DNA from: Euperipatoides rowelli
Taxonomy: Eukaryota; Onychophora; Udeonychophora; Euonychophora; Peripatopsidae
NCBI GenBank assembly: GCA_003024985.2
Contig: PXIH01S0011287.1
Length of the DNA: 10,526 nt
Strand: one strand, 5' to 3'
The notes below the pieces were generated by a model. It saw nothing but the letters and a program-made list of their open reading frames with translations. It was not told where the DNA came from and ran no database searches. The translations under genes and the position numbers were made by a program. Below, piece by piece: positions 1-7,735 of the stretch; the first letter of the stretch is position 1; each line of letters starts with the position of its first letter.

Positions 1-387
1 AAAACTTGTCAATTGGATTAACAATAAAACCTGCAAAATTTAAACTCAGTTGATCAATTTTTGAGGTGCCCCCTGGGTAGGGAAATTTTATATAGGACCC
101 TTTTTTTGGCTAACGCACATATTTTTTTACCACCAGACATTTGGGGATTGTGAAACATTGTAACTGCTTTCATTTACCTGGGAAAGAGATGTTTTTCATC
201 TGGGAGAAAAAAAAAATTGAAAGGTCATCTTCACCTGACATTAAATTTGTGCTAAAAAATGTTAAAAAAAAAAACAGATTTAACTATAACTTAAAATGAT
301 ACAGACATAAGGAAAAATATTAAACAAAATAAAATGAATTGACAATTTAGGTTGTATACAAACTATTGCTGTTTCTAGGGTTGGCTA
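1..387. other. AT-rich stretch with no gene seen
   Basis: No reading frame with recognisable motifs was found on either strand. The stretch lies beyond the C-terminal stop of the minus-strand pseudogene that ends at 388. It contains several short A or T runs, for example around 105-130 and 210-275. Nothing else can be supported. Confidence 0.5.
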
Positions 388-1386
388 TTAATTTGCATGA
401 CTCATATAATCAGATGTTGATCGCAATCGAGGCAAGATTTCACGAGAATAGAGCTTTGTTAGGATCATCCCATGTCATAATTCATATCTATATACCATTT
501 TTGACACTTCTGTAAGAATTTTAACAGTCCTCTCTACTGCTTGAGTGTGAGATGGATAAGGAAATAAATTTCTGTCAGGATTGTCATTTCTTACTATATT
601 CTCCAATTGCTCAATAGTCATATTTTTAGTCAAAGCAGATTCTGTTGTATCACAATTTTTCCAAGATATCAGATCAAAATAGTTTTTTTTTGCATCAAAT
701 TTCAATAGAGGTATTTAAAATACTATTTTATTGTTACTATTTGTAGCAGTATTTTGGGCTTTTATCATTCATCTTAGAGATAGTTGTCTGACACAAGCTT
801 GTTCATCTACATGGATTGCAATCATCATGTTTTCTCGGTGAGCAAAGTAACTAACTGTTCCATTGTAACTTCCTTGGAGTAGCTTGATAGATGAATTGTT
901 TTTGTAATGTTTTCTGGACCATTCATACACACTGGCTGGCAGAGTATTATAAATCACATTGGGGCATAGACATTTGCCACAAAATTTGCTTGAGTCTTTA
1001 GGCTATTTTCAGGATTTTCAGTAGAAATGTAAAGCTGTAGAATCCTGTTTGCAGTGGTCAACCATCTGGTATGTGATAATTTTCCATGATTCTTGTGTGT
1101 AAGAGATTTAGAATAGTTTCATCTTAGGACAGTTTTACAGATATGCAGCAAATATTCTTGATATTTGCTGAGTTCTGACTTGGTAGTGATATTTGGAAAG
1201 TCTGCTAGAATTCTTCCAAATTTCACCACTGGCCATTTCTCACATTCTATAATCTTTTTTTTATTGGACCAGAGTAAGAGTAATGTCCTGTCATGTGTCC
1301 ATCTAATATTTGCAATAAATGGTGAAAAAGCAGTTCATTGGTAGAAATTTGACAAACCAGTCACTGAAGTGGCTAATGTTGTGTTG
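388..1386 (-). pseudogene. C-terminal half of an uncharacterised multi-copy (probably arthropod) protein, copy A
   Basis: Read from 1386 down to a TAA at 388-390, several frames together give motifs in the order I recall for a large uncharacterised family that is multi-copy in arthropods: LVCQISTNELLFHHLLQ, then PVVKFGRILADFP, then RWLTTANRILQLYIS (1020-1067), YAPM, FAHRENMM, DEQACVRQLSLR, and a C-terminal part with SHTQAVER (near 526-549) and HGMILTKLYSRE. Stops interrupt it, among them TGA at the expected Trp of the PLQ-W motif, TGA after YAPM, TGA at 769-771 and TGA at 475-477. There are at least two frameshifts. From 957 down to 388 most of the reading is one frame with only stops, so decay is moderate. 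The biochemical role is unknown. The N-terminal half is not found next to it; recognisable homology stops about 1 bp from the TTAA of the MITE. The same motif order in copy B (2100-3565) supports the call. Confidence 0.62.
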
Positions 1387-1390
1387 TTAA

Positions 1391-1623
1391 CCCTTTCCAC
1401 TCCAATTGAAAATTGTCTTGTTTNCATTCTTTTAAATCCCCTGATTTTAATTTTTTGTTTTTTTTAAAAAAATCATTTGGTAAGATTAAAAACAAATATA
1501 TTTTAGTCCCTTTGAACATAAATGTTATTAATTTAAACCATTTTTTGAGGCTAACAATGATTGTTGAATTGAGAATTGTAAAGTAAAAATGTCGGTATAA
1601 TACCGTCCTTGTAGTGGAAAGGG
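1391..1623. mobile_element. piggyBac-type MITE, 233 bp, flanked by TTAA
   Basis: The element begins CCCTTTCCACTCCAA and its right end, reverse-complemented, reads CCCTTTCCACTACAA, so the terminal inverted repeats match at 14 of 15 positions. Both ends abut TTAA (1387-1390 and 1624-1627), the target duplicated by piggyBac transposases, and CCCTTT-type termini are typical of that superfamily. An internal palindrome CGGTATAATACCG lies at 1593-1605, close to the right end. The 233-bp length leaves no room for a transposase, so it must have been mobilised in trans. One base (1424) is ambiguous. It lies at the 5' edge of the minus-strand pseudogene and may have inserted into it. What is seen: TIRs and TTAA. 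What is inferred: superfamily and non-autonomy. Confidence 0.8.
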
Positions 1624-1627
1624 TTAA

Positions 1628-2099
1628 AGGAGTTGTATAACACTATTTCATATTCCTGTGTTAACAAAAGTCCAACTTGACCTTGAAATTTGTACTGCAC
1701 TCCAAAATTAAATATTATAATATTGGATTTGAATAATGATTTTAATCTACAAAGTTGTGACATCCCTCGTAAAAAATAAATAATAATTTTTTTTTATTAT
1801 TAACCAATAATAATTGATTAGAAGTTTAAGTGGTAATTTCATTTTTGACTAATTAAAATTATGTAAAATATGAATTGCATAATTACTAGATTTTTGACCA
1901 ATTACATTGCAGCATTTCTTTTCTGCCACATACTATCTATTTATTTATGCTGTGACATTTCCCTATATTTTTTAAAATAAATGGCCTTTTGTAGATGTGT
2001 CTGAAGAGTGAATAATTACATTTGCTGGTAAAAATGGTGAAGCAAACACAAAGTATATTACATTATTGATACAATTATCTGTGTGCCAAAACACTTGGT
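1628..2099. other. AT-rich spacer between two inverted pseudogene copies
   Basis: No gene is supported here. A minus-strand open frame crosses 1628-1763 and joins the MITE. It could be a decayed continuation of copy A, which would be expected to lie here, but no diagnostic motif is readable. From 1764 to about 2000 the sequence is very AT-rich with T runs (for example near 1790). The upstream limit of the plus-strand copy B is not visible, so some of 2000-2099 may belong to it. Confidence 0.4.
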
Positions 2100-3565
2100 T
2101 TTTGGAACACCAATTTGTGCCAACTCATGAAGATATTAAGTGTTACTTGTGGTTGAGGCATAAACTAAAACAAGATTTAAAAAAAGTATCACAGTAATTA
2201 AATGTTTGATGAAGCAACCAAAAGCCAAGTTGAATAGTGATATATACAAAGAAAATTTGAGAAAATTTAGAGAAAATTCTACATTTCAGTTGTTTGACAT
2301 TTCTGCTTGTAAATATGATTTCACTAAAACTACCAGTATGTGTAACTTCGAGAAAACATGAAAAGTACCCATATATGAATGTGATTTTCTCAAAGACCAA
2401 ATATCTCTAAGAAAAATGTATTTTGGGGACATTGATTGAATGATGAGTACTGTAAGAGTATTATCTTTATGAGAGGAAAAAAAAAAGTAAAATATGCAGT
2501 ACGGTATGTCATGCAACTCAAGATAAGCCTAGGTTTTAATAAGATACACAACTAAGCTATTTTCCAAAAGTGAAGCCAAGAAACCAGTAGATTAAAATTT
2601 GGATGAGGAATTGGAAAGTAGGCCTAACATGAATTAAATAAATATGAGCCTGACCCTACATCATCTTTTAAACAATTGTAACCTCAAAAACTAGCAGCCT
2701 CAAATAAGAATTAAATTATCCACATTGACCAGAACAAAGGACAGATTTGGGATTTGGAATAGATCCACAGCTGCCATCTCTTCTGCAGTTTTACAAGATG
2801 TAGGATTGGTTATCAAAGAAGACTTAGAGAGTTATTGACAGCAAAAATCTGATTCTGAATAAAGATCAACGTTATTTCTGAGACATATGCCACACTATTT
2901 TTTGTGGTAATTGCTCTCTCTCGGTTTTTCGAAATGTATACCTGGCAAATTTTTTCATGCAAATTGGCTAACTATGGTCAAGCAATTACTCAGATTGTAA
3001 ATTAAAACAAAAAAAAAAACATCAACAAACAACTTGAATATTTTAATTCAATTTGTATTTAAATTTTATGCACCACTGGGGTTCAAAATAAAAATTCATT
3101 CCTCTAGAAAAGATGAGGCCAATCATACCTGAATGACCAGTTGTTGACCAGATATTTGAGAAATGATTTGAAAAGAGTAGTAGACCATGTCGTTTAAAGA
3201 GACATACAATAGCTAGGATTGTGGCATATTCTTAAATCCAGACAAGCCAAATACAATTTAATAAGACAATTCAAAATTTCACCATTCAATTTTACTCCAA
3301 CTGTCATGATTAATTGAATACATAACAGCTTTTCATTTTTAAAGATATAGCTGTTGAAGAGTTACAGTTACTTATGCAAGAAGAAATACTGGTGGTAAAT
3401 GTTTTGTGATTTCCCTGCCACACACACAATTGGTTGTATGTTGTGTAATAATAAAGGCTAGTATAGCTGTCATTGTACCTGAATCAAGAGATGGTATTAT
3501 CCAAGCCAAAATCAAGACAGGGTATAACAAGTTTTGAATCTAAATCAAATTTTCGAGTAGTTTAT
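2100..3565 (+). pseudogene. Internally deleted copy B of the same uncharacterised protein family
   Basis: The family's order of motifs can be followed across several frames: an N-terminal EDIKCYLWLRHKL (from 2129), FRENSTFQLFDISACKYDF with further cysteines (about 2265-2345), STAAISSAVLQDVGLV (2762-2811), DQRYF-stop-DICHTIFCGNC (2864-2914), HANWLTMVKQLLRL (near 2958-2997), QFVFKFYAPLGFKIKIHSS (3048-3105), AVEELQLLMQEE (3350-3385), a CHT-containing segment near 3415, ESRDGIIQAKIK (3481-3516) and ESKSNF near the end. Stops include TAA at 2195 and 2998. Compared with copy A, the central part carrying the NELLFHH and PVVKF motifs is absent, so about a third of the protein has been deleted between roughly 2830 and 2864. 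The function of the family is unknown to me. The copy faces away from copy A, so the two form an inverted pair about 0.7 kb apart. Confidence 0.62.
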
Positions 3566-3683
3566 AGGCTTGGAGCAGATGCTGTAATGTTAGACTGTGG
3601 TGTCAAAAATTCAAAATGTTTTCATAATATTTGTTTATTTTATTTCAAAATAATAAAATTTAGTAAAAAAAGAAACATTTTTT

Positions 3684-4060
3684 CTCAATAATGTGAATAT
3701 TAACAAGGCATGAATCATCAGTACCGGTAGACTACTCCTTGTTGAACCAGGCTAAATATTAGGGGTAAGTTGGAAGCAGAAGACATTTTGCAAATTCAAT
3801 GAGATTTTGTAGAAAAATTAATCATACAAATAGGAAACTTTTGGATTTTAATGTATTCCAAAATTTCTCATATATGTGCTCATTATTGTGAGTATTAATA
3901 ACACATGAATTATTAGAATTGAATATTGAACAAAGCAAAATATTTAGGGGTAAATTTGAGGCAAAAGATATTTTGCAAACTGAATGAGATTTTTCAGAAA
4001 ATTTACTTATACTAATAGACAACTTTTGGCAGGTAATGCATTCAATATTAAAAATAAAAA
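3684..4060. repeat. Diverged tandem duplication, unit about 185-195 bp
   Basis: Two adjacent copies can be aligned by eye, the first from about 3684 and the second from about 3879. Shared landmarks include CTCAATAATGTGAATATTAA against CTCATTATTGTGAGTATTAA, TATTAGGGGTAAGTT against TATTTAGGGGTAAATT, and CATTTTGCAAATTCAATGAG against TATTTTGCAAACTGAATGAG. The offset is 195 bp at the left and 185 bp at the right, because copy 1 carries extra bases near 3721-3745, including ACCGGTAG. No clear gene is seen. Short open frames exist on both strands but carry no motif I recognise. Confidence 0.65.
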
Positions 4061-4079
4061 AAATAGCCATTTTTCAACC

Positions 4080-4610
4080 CGGTCTATTAAAGAGGAAACC
4101 TATTTGCCTTCAAAGTTTATCAATATTTTGACTATCAAAGTTTCTCGCTTGATGGTTTCTGAGGAAATTAAAGAAACCTTCATTTTGTGGTTATCTCTAA
4201 AGAAGCAACATCAATTATGTTGTAACGGGGATCATGCCAAAACTTGATGTCAAAACCATTTACCTGTATTGTTTTGTGCACTACATTTTATACATTCTTG
4301 GTGATAAGCATCCCAAACTACATCAAGTTTTCTAGTAGAGAAATTATGTGTTCATCCACTAATATGCTGCATGAACACTACTACTGTATTCGCCAAACTT
4401 GAATAACACAAGTGGATTAAAAGAGTGTATAACAGCATTTCCATCAAACACTATGGCATCTCATGTTCCTGGAAACATGCAATTATCTTATTGCAGTAGT
4501 TTTTCAAGTGATTCTAGTAGATCAGCTTTGCCTGAAGCATATTGCAGTTTGAATAGTAAGGGTGATTTTCATACTTGAAAAAATTATCCATGTACAGTTT
4601 TCTATTCATG
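4080..4610 (-). pseudogene. Fragment of a second uncharacterised multi-copy protein family
   Basis: Reading the minus strand from 4610 down gives FFKYENHPY (4556-4582), GKADLLESLEKLLQ, IVFDGNAVIHSFNP (4413-4454), LDVVWDAYHQECIKCSAQN (about 4260-4320), FFRDNHKMKV (about 4177-4206) and VSSLIDRV (about 4090-4115). This order matches my memory of a family of uncharacterised invertebrate proteins with a central DGxAVI segment followed by a VVWDxY segment. Stops and frameshifts occur every 20-40 codons, so the copy is dead. The conserved C-terminal half I would expect, with a His-Glu-Glu-Ala-Asp type motif, is not found further left; the tandem duplication at 3684-4060 lies there instead. The function is unknown. 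It is close to, but on the opposite strand from, copy B of the first family. Confidence 0.5.
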
Positions 4611-5159
4611 GAGATATTTACCTTCTTTTTAAATGGTATTGGTCACACTGAAGGTAAGCTATCTTACTTTCAATTGAAACTTGTATCTTTCAGGTCTTAA
4701 AAAATACTTATTGTAAATGCTGACAGTTGATCCATCAGAAAGCCTTGTTTTCACAAATGAGAATGTAAAATTTGACACCTTTTATTTCTAAATCTTTAAG
4801 TGTTTTAGCAATTTGGTATCGGAAATAACTTGGCTGTCAATATTTATCAGAATGAATAAAGTTGTTCTTTAATTTTACAACTTTTCTTGTAATAATTTTA
4901 AATGTTTGTGATATATAGGCACTTTTCAGGTTCAAAATTGTTCTTATTAGATATGAAATTAAATTCATTAATTAGCCATTACTAGAATGTCTTCTAAATT
5001 GAACCAACCTACCTCAGTAACATACCTGTTTCATCCTTTTTTTTTTTTGTAATTTCCATTGTAGTTAATTTGAAAAGAATGGAATTTGTCTTAGAAGTTA
5101 TGGTGTATTGGATAAACCACATGATTATTAGACTAATACTAATAATGTGCATGCACAAT
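4611..5159. other. AT-rich stretch, no gene supported
   Basis: This holds the upstream copy of the 27-bp repeat (4728-4754), a run of 12 T (5037-5048) and a perfect 12-bp palindrome TGTGCATGCACA (5146-5157). It may contain the decayed 5' part of the older gypsy element whose gag is readable from about 5160, or the N-terminal end of the minus-strand family fragment. Neither can be demonstrated by reading. Confidence 0.4.
4728..4754 (+). repeat. 27-bp repeat, upstream copy
   Basis: The sequence beginning TGATCCATCAGAAAGCC and ending TTTTCAC is identical over 27 bases to 5678-5704, which is the first 27 bases after the 5' LTR of the gypsy element. Outside these 27 bases the two places do not align. 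The copy may be the primer-binding site of the older gypsy element whose gag lies about 430-780 bp downstream, or the product of a templated copy. No LTR end is recognisable just before it. Confidence 0.75.
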
Positions 5160-5509
5160 GCATGCAGTATTGTTATTCTTATGTTGTACGAATGAACCCA
5201 GAATAAAAAAAAAAAAACGTTGTTAGAAATCTATACCATTCTAGAACAACATTTCTCACCAAAGCCAATCGCTTGCATTGCGATACGTAAAGATTTCAAT
5301 TAGGAAATGAAACTGTCACAGAATATGCTGCCAAATTATGCAAGCCTAGTTTAAATTGTGAATTAAAAGAAAAATTAAATTTATTTTTAACACATCAATT
5401 TATATTAGGACTGAAAGGCATTATGATACAACAATTATTAATGATTGAACTGGTTGATAGCCTACTAGATACTCTACTAAAAATTTCAGCAGCAGCAGCA
5501 GAGTCTACT
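5160..5509 (+). pseudogene. gag: Old gypsy-type gag fragment, interrupted by the LTR element
   Basis: From about 5218, after a run of 13 A (5205-5217), the plus strand reads EIYTILEQHFSPKPIACIAI and then, in a second frame, ETVTEYAAKL, LNCELKEKLNLF and GLKGIMIQQLL. These are the characteristic blocks of Ty3/gypsy capsid proteins: the HFSPKP segment, the ESVxEYxAxL segment, the GL segment followed by IQQ, and a final Ala-rich helix, here four Ala encoded by a CAG-phase repeat at 5488-5500. One frameshift and an in-frame TAG separate the first two blocks. The frame runs straight into the target site CTACT at 5505-5509, where the younger LTR begins. The gag is therefore the target of the insertion and comes from a different, older element. 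Weaker similarity may extend left to about 5160. Continuation after 9837 could not be confirmed. Confidence 0.72.
5505..5509. repeat. Target site duplication CTACT, left copy
   Basis: CTACT immediately precedes the TG of the 5' LTR and is repeated exactly at 9833-9837 immediately after the CA of the 3' LTR. Five-bp duplications are usual for Ty3/gypsy integrases. Confidence 0.88.
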
Positions 5510-5677
5510 TGTAGTAGAAGGCTAGTTCTGCCATCTAGTGTAGCACATGGGGAGAAGAGATTGGAATATGGCGGCTATTGTATGTTGCATGTAAGAGCTT
5601 TCAAGTAATTAAAGTTTCCATGTTATTAAATAACTGTTGAAGTACTTTATTATTATCAGATATATTCTAATACTACA
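5510..5677 (+). repeat. 5' LTR, 168 bp
   Basis: It begins TGTAGTAGAAGG and ends CTAATACTACA, and aligns end to end without gaps to 9665-9832 with 16 mismatches by my count. It would carry promoter and polyadenylation signals, but I see no TATA box or AATAAA that I would call with confidence. A TTCTGCCATCTAGTG segment at 5526-5540 resembles a reversed CTCF-type core. An open frame spanning 5423-5608 joins old gag to this LTR by chance and is not a gene. Confidence 0.92.
5526..5540 (-). promoter_or_regulatory. CTCF-like core in the LTR (weak call)
   Basis: On the minus strand this reads CACTAGATGGCAGAA, matching the bilaterian CTCF core pattern around C-A-C-T-A-G-A-T-G-G-C-A. The 3' LTR version (9681-9695) reads CACTAGATGGCAGCA. 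The match is by eye to a known consensus and binding is not shown. Confidence 0.3.
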
Positions 5678-5704
5678 TGATCCATCAGAAAGCCTTGTTT
5701 TCAC
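5678..5704 (+). other. Primer-binding position with unusual sequence
   Basis: In LTR elements the minus-strand primer site lies directly after the 5' LTR and usually starts TGG, complementary to the CCA end of a tRNA. Here the sequence is TGATCCATCAGAAAGCC, so the third base is A, and I cannot assign a tRNA. The first 27 bases are identical to 4728-4754. It may be a decayed site, a site for a different primer, or a copied segment. Confidence 0.5.
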
Positions 5705-5738
5705 TCATAATTGTTGTTGTGGAATAAATTTGTGTAAA

Positions 5739-6490
5739 ATGAGTAACCTTAATGTGCCGTCAAAGTTATCCTGTCAGGTAATCTCAGTATAAATTAGAAA
5801 AGATTTTGGCAGATCTTAGAAATTTATTTGTTAGTTGCTGGCTTTTAAAAAAAGCAGATGCTGAAAAATTAGCATTGTTTTTTAATATAATTGGTGAATA
5901 AGCCTTAGATGTGTATCATAACTTTTCATTGACTGTTGCAGAACAAATGTTAAATAATGTATTGGGAAGATTGGAAACCTATTGTAATCCTAATAAAAAC
6001 TTGTTGTATTGAAGATTTTTATTATTTCAAGTAAACAAAAGCTGGTGAAACTTTTGATTCCTTCTATCAAGAAATGTAAACATTGTCTTTAAATTGTGAA
6101 TTCATTAATGTAAATGAACATTTAGTGATAAAAATGTGCTGGACTCTACTGATGAAGTCACAAAAGAAAAGCTTATTAAAGAAGATAACATTACTTTAGA
6201 AAAGGCCCTATAAAGTTTTAGAATAGCTGAATTAACAAAAGAACAAACAAATGAAATATTGAGATCAGACAAATCAAGATTTGTTAATGAGATGAATTAT
6301 ATTCCAAAGAAAAAAATAAATGTCTATAAAAATGTAAAAAAAAACTGACATTAAAAACAAACATGAACAAATATTATGTAACTAGTGTGGCTATAATCAT
6401 GAGAAAAATCCTGCATTGTGTCCCGCCAGGAATAAGAAATGTTCAAAATGTGGTCAACTTAATCATTTTGCCAAAGTTTTCAAAACAAGA
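5739..6490 (+). pseudogene. gag: Gag (capsid and nucleocapsid) of the gypsy element, broken
   Basis: An ATG at 5739 starts MSNLNVPSKL. Following the strand across frames gives ADAEKLALFFNIIGE, ALDVYHNFSLTVAEQ, LGRLETYCNPNKN and FRIAELTKEQTNEILRSDK, which are capsid-type blocks of K02A2.6-like gypsy elements. Two zinc knuckles follow. The first begins Cys (6377) and has TAG at 6383-6385 between its first two cysteines, then CGYNHEKNPALC. The second begins CSKCGQLNHFAKV at 6440, but the position of its final Cys (6479-6481) is Phe, a one-base change. Gag would form the particle and bind the RNA genome. Several stops and at least two frameshifts (near 6013-6080) inactivate it. It is distinct from the older gag fragment upstream of the LTR. 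Confidence 0.8.
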
Positions 6491-6900
6491 TATGGTAAAG
6501 AAATTGAAGAAGTAAATGATGATGAAGCAGCCAAAAATACAGAAGAATATTTTTGTGGGTCTCTGAATAGTCAATGTCATTCTTGTGCTAGTGCTTGGTT
6601 TGAAATAATGAGTGTTGAAGATAATCCTATCAAGTTCATGTGTTAATATAATTCCAACGAATATATTTTGAAAACTTAAAAGCAATGCAAAAAAGAATTT
6701 GATTTTAAATCATGAAAAATTACTTCTAACTGCCTACAATAACTCAAAAAATCAAGATATGAGGCTCTGTATATTTAAAAAATTGTAAATATAATTTTGC
6801 ATATAATGAGAAGTTCATTATTGCCATGAAAATTCAACTTCAAAACTAGGTATTGAGACCTCAAGTAGATTTGGTTTTGTAAATAAACATGTAAATGTAG
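6491..6900 (+). pseudogene. Protease remnant lacking the catalytic motif
   Basis: After the second knuckle an open frame continues to 6646 through an acidic stretch and reaches SAWFEIMSVEDNPIKF, the strand that normally leads into the Asp-Thr/Ser-Gly motif of retroviral-type aspartic proteases. The motif itself is absent: at about 6641 the sequence passes straight into VNIIPTNIF, which in related elements follows the active site. A short deletion of roughly 15-20 bases explains this. Further on, LLLTAYNNSK and NYNFAYN-like strands are readable in other frames with stops. The protein would have cleaved the Gag-Pol precursor. This copy cannot. Confidence 0.62.
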
Positions 6901-6902
6901 GC

Positions 6903-7735
6903 TAAATTCAGTAAATGTTATAAGTAAATTTAAAGATGTTTTTACTGGTTTAGGAAGATTTATAAAAGAGTATCCACTTAAATTACAATCAGATTCTATT
7001 CCATCTTCCAAGCCACCAAATGTGGTACCTTTAAAGATTAGAGATAAACATAAAACTGAACTGCAAAACTTATGTAACTTAGGTGTAATTGAAAGAGTAA
7101 ACCAACCTAAGGAATGGCTTAATAAAATTGTTATTGTTGAAAAATCAAATGGAGATTTAGGCATTTGTCTTGACCCAAAGGACTTAAATACAGCGTTTAA
7201 ATACCTCTGCTGACAATGTCAAACCAAATAGTAAAAGCTTAAATTTGTAGGTACCAAAAATAGTACCAAAAGCAAAATAATCACTACATATTTTATCTAA
7301 TGGCATTTGCCAGAAAGAATCTTTAAGATCAACAAGAAAAATGTTGATCTTAAAGATTCTTTCTGGCAAATGCCATTAGACAAAATATGTAGTAATTATT
7401 TAGCTTTTGGTACTATTTTTGGTACATACAAATTTAAGCTTTTACCATTTGGTTTGTCAGTGTCAGCAGAGGTCTTTCAACATATAATGAAGAGTTATTT
7501 GGTGATATAAATGGTGTGATAATATATTTAGACAACATACTTATTCCTGCTGCAACTGAGCAAGGACATGATGAAATCTTAGCAAAAGTATTAATTAGAG
7601 CAAGGGATTATTCTATCAAGTTTAATATAGACAAGTTTAAATTTAAACTGAAGGAAATTACATATGTTGGTCACTGTATAAAGATGCCACTATTAGTTCT
7701 GATCCTAGTAAAATCAAAACTTGATTAATTATGAT
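6903..7735 (+). pseudogene. pol: Reverse transcriptase domain, broken and partly inverted
   Basis: The frame from about 6925 reads FKDVFTGLGRF, then VPLKIRDKHKTELQNLCNLG, GVIERVNQPKEWLNKIV and GDLGICLDPKDLN, the usual start of gypsy RT (a Gly replaces the common Arg before ICLDPKDLN). After 7199 the region between this block and motif A is replaced by an inverted copy of downstream RT sequence (7203-7334). The direct strand then gives VDLKDSFWQMPLDK (motif A Asp at 7345-7350 region), YLAFGTIFGTYKFK and LPFGLSVSAEVFQ. A frameshift near 7485-7500 precedes YLDN at 7525-7536, where the second Asp of the catalytic YxDD box is Asn (AAC). KFKFKLKEITYVGH follows. RT would copy element RNA into DNA. 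Deletion, frameshift and the Asn rule out activity here. Confidence 0.85.
7203..7473. repeat. Inverted repeat within RT: 132-bp arms, 7-base loop
   Basis: Arms 7203-7334 and 7342-7473 are reverse complements with 7 mismatches by my count (about 95 percent), separated by AGAAAAA (7335-7341). Weaker pairing continues to about 7195 and 7481. The right arm is the normal RT sequence from the motif A region to the FGLS segment. The left arm is a second copy of the same segment in opposite orientation, so the minus strand codes a short RT-like peptide (7369 down to 7184) that is not a gene. The arms differ at coding positions (SDYFAFG against SNYLAFG, LLFGLT against LPFGLS), so they have separate histories. 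Confidence 0.92.

Noticed and set aside
2143-2516. Two minus-strand open frames here
   Set aside because: They are antisense shadows of plus-strand copy B, whose motifs explain the region.
3473-3691. Plus-strand open frame of 72 codons
   Set aside because: Its first third matches the C-terminal end of pseudogene copy B in a shifted frame; the remainder is AT-rich read-through.
3822-4247. Overlapping open frames on both strands
   Set aside because: They carry no recognisable motif, overlap the tandem duplication, and part is antisense to the second family fragment.
5205-5217. AATAAA-like string plus A13 as a retroposed poly(A) tail
   Set aside because: The signal overlaps the A run itself, no retrogene or target duplication is visible, and the run fits a Lys-rich stretch of the old gag.
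5488-5501. CAG repeat as a microsatellite
   Set aside because: Only four units, in frame within the Ala-rich helix of gag, where such residues are usual.
5423-5608. Open frame of 61 codons crossing 5510
   Set aside because: Its first part is old gag and its second part is LTR sequence; the join is the insertion boundary, not a gene.
7184-7369. Minus-strand open frame with RT-like sequence
   Set aside because: It is the inverted arm of the RT duplication read backwards, without start context or the rest of a domain.
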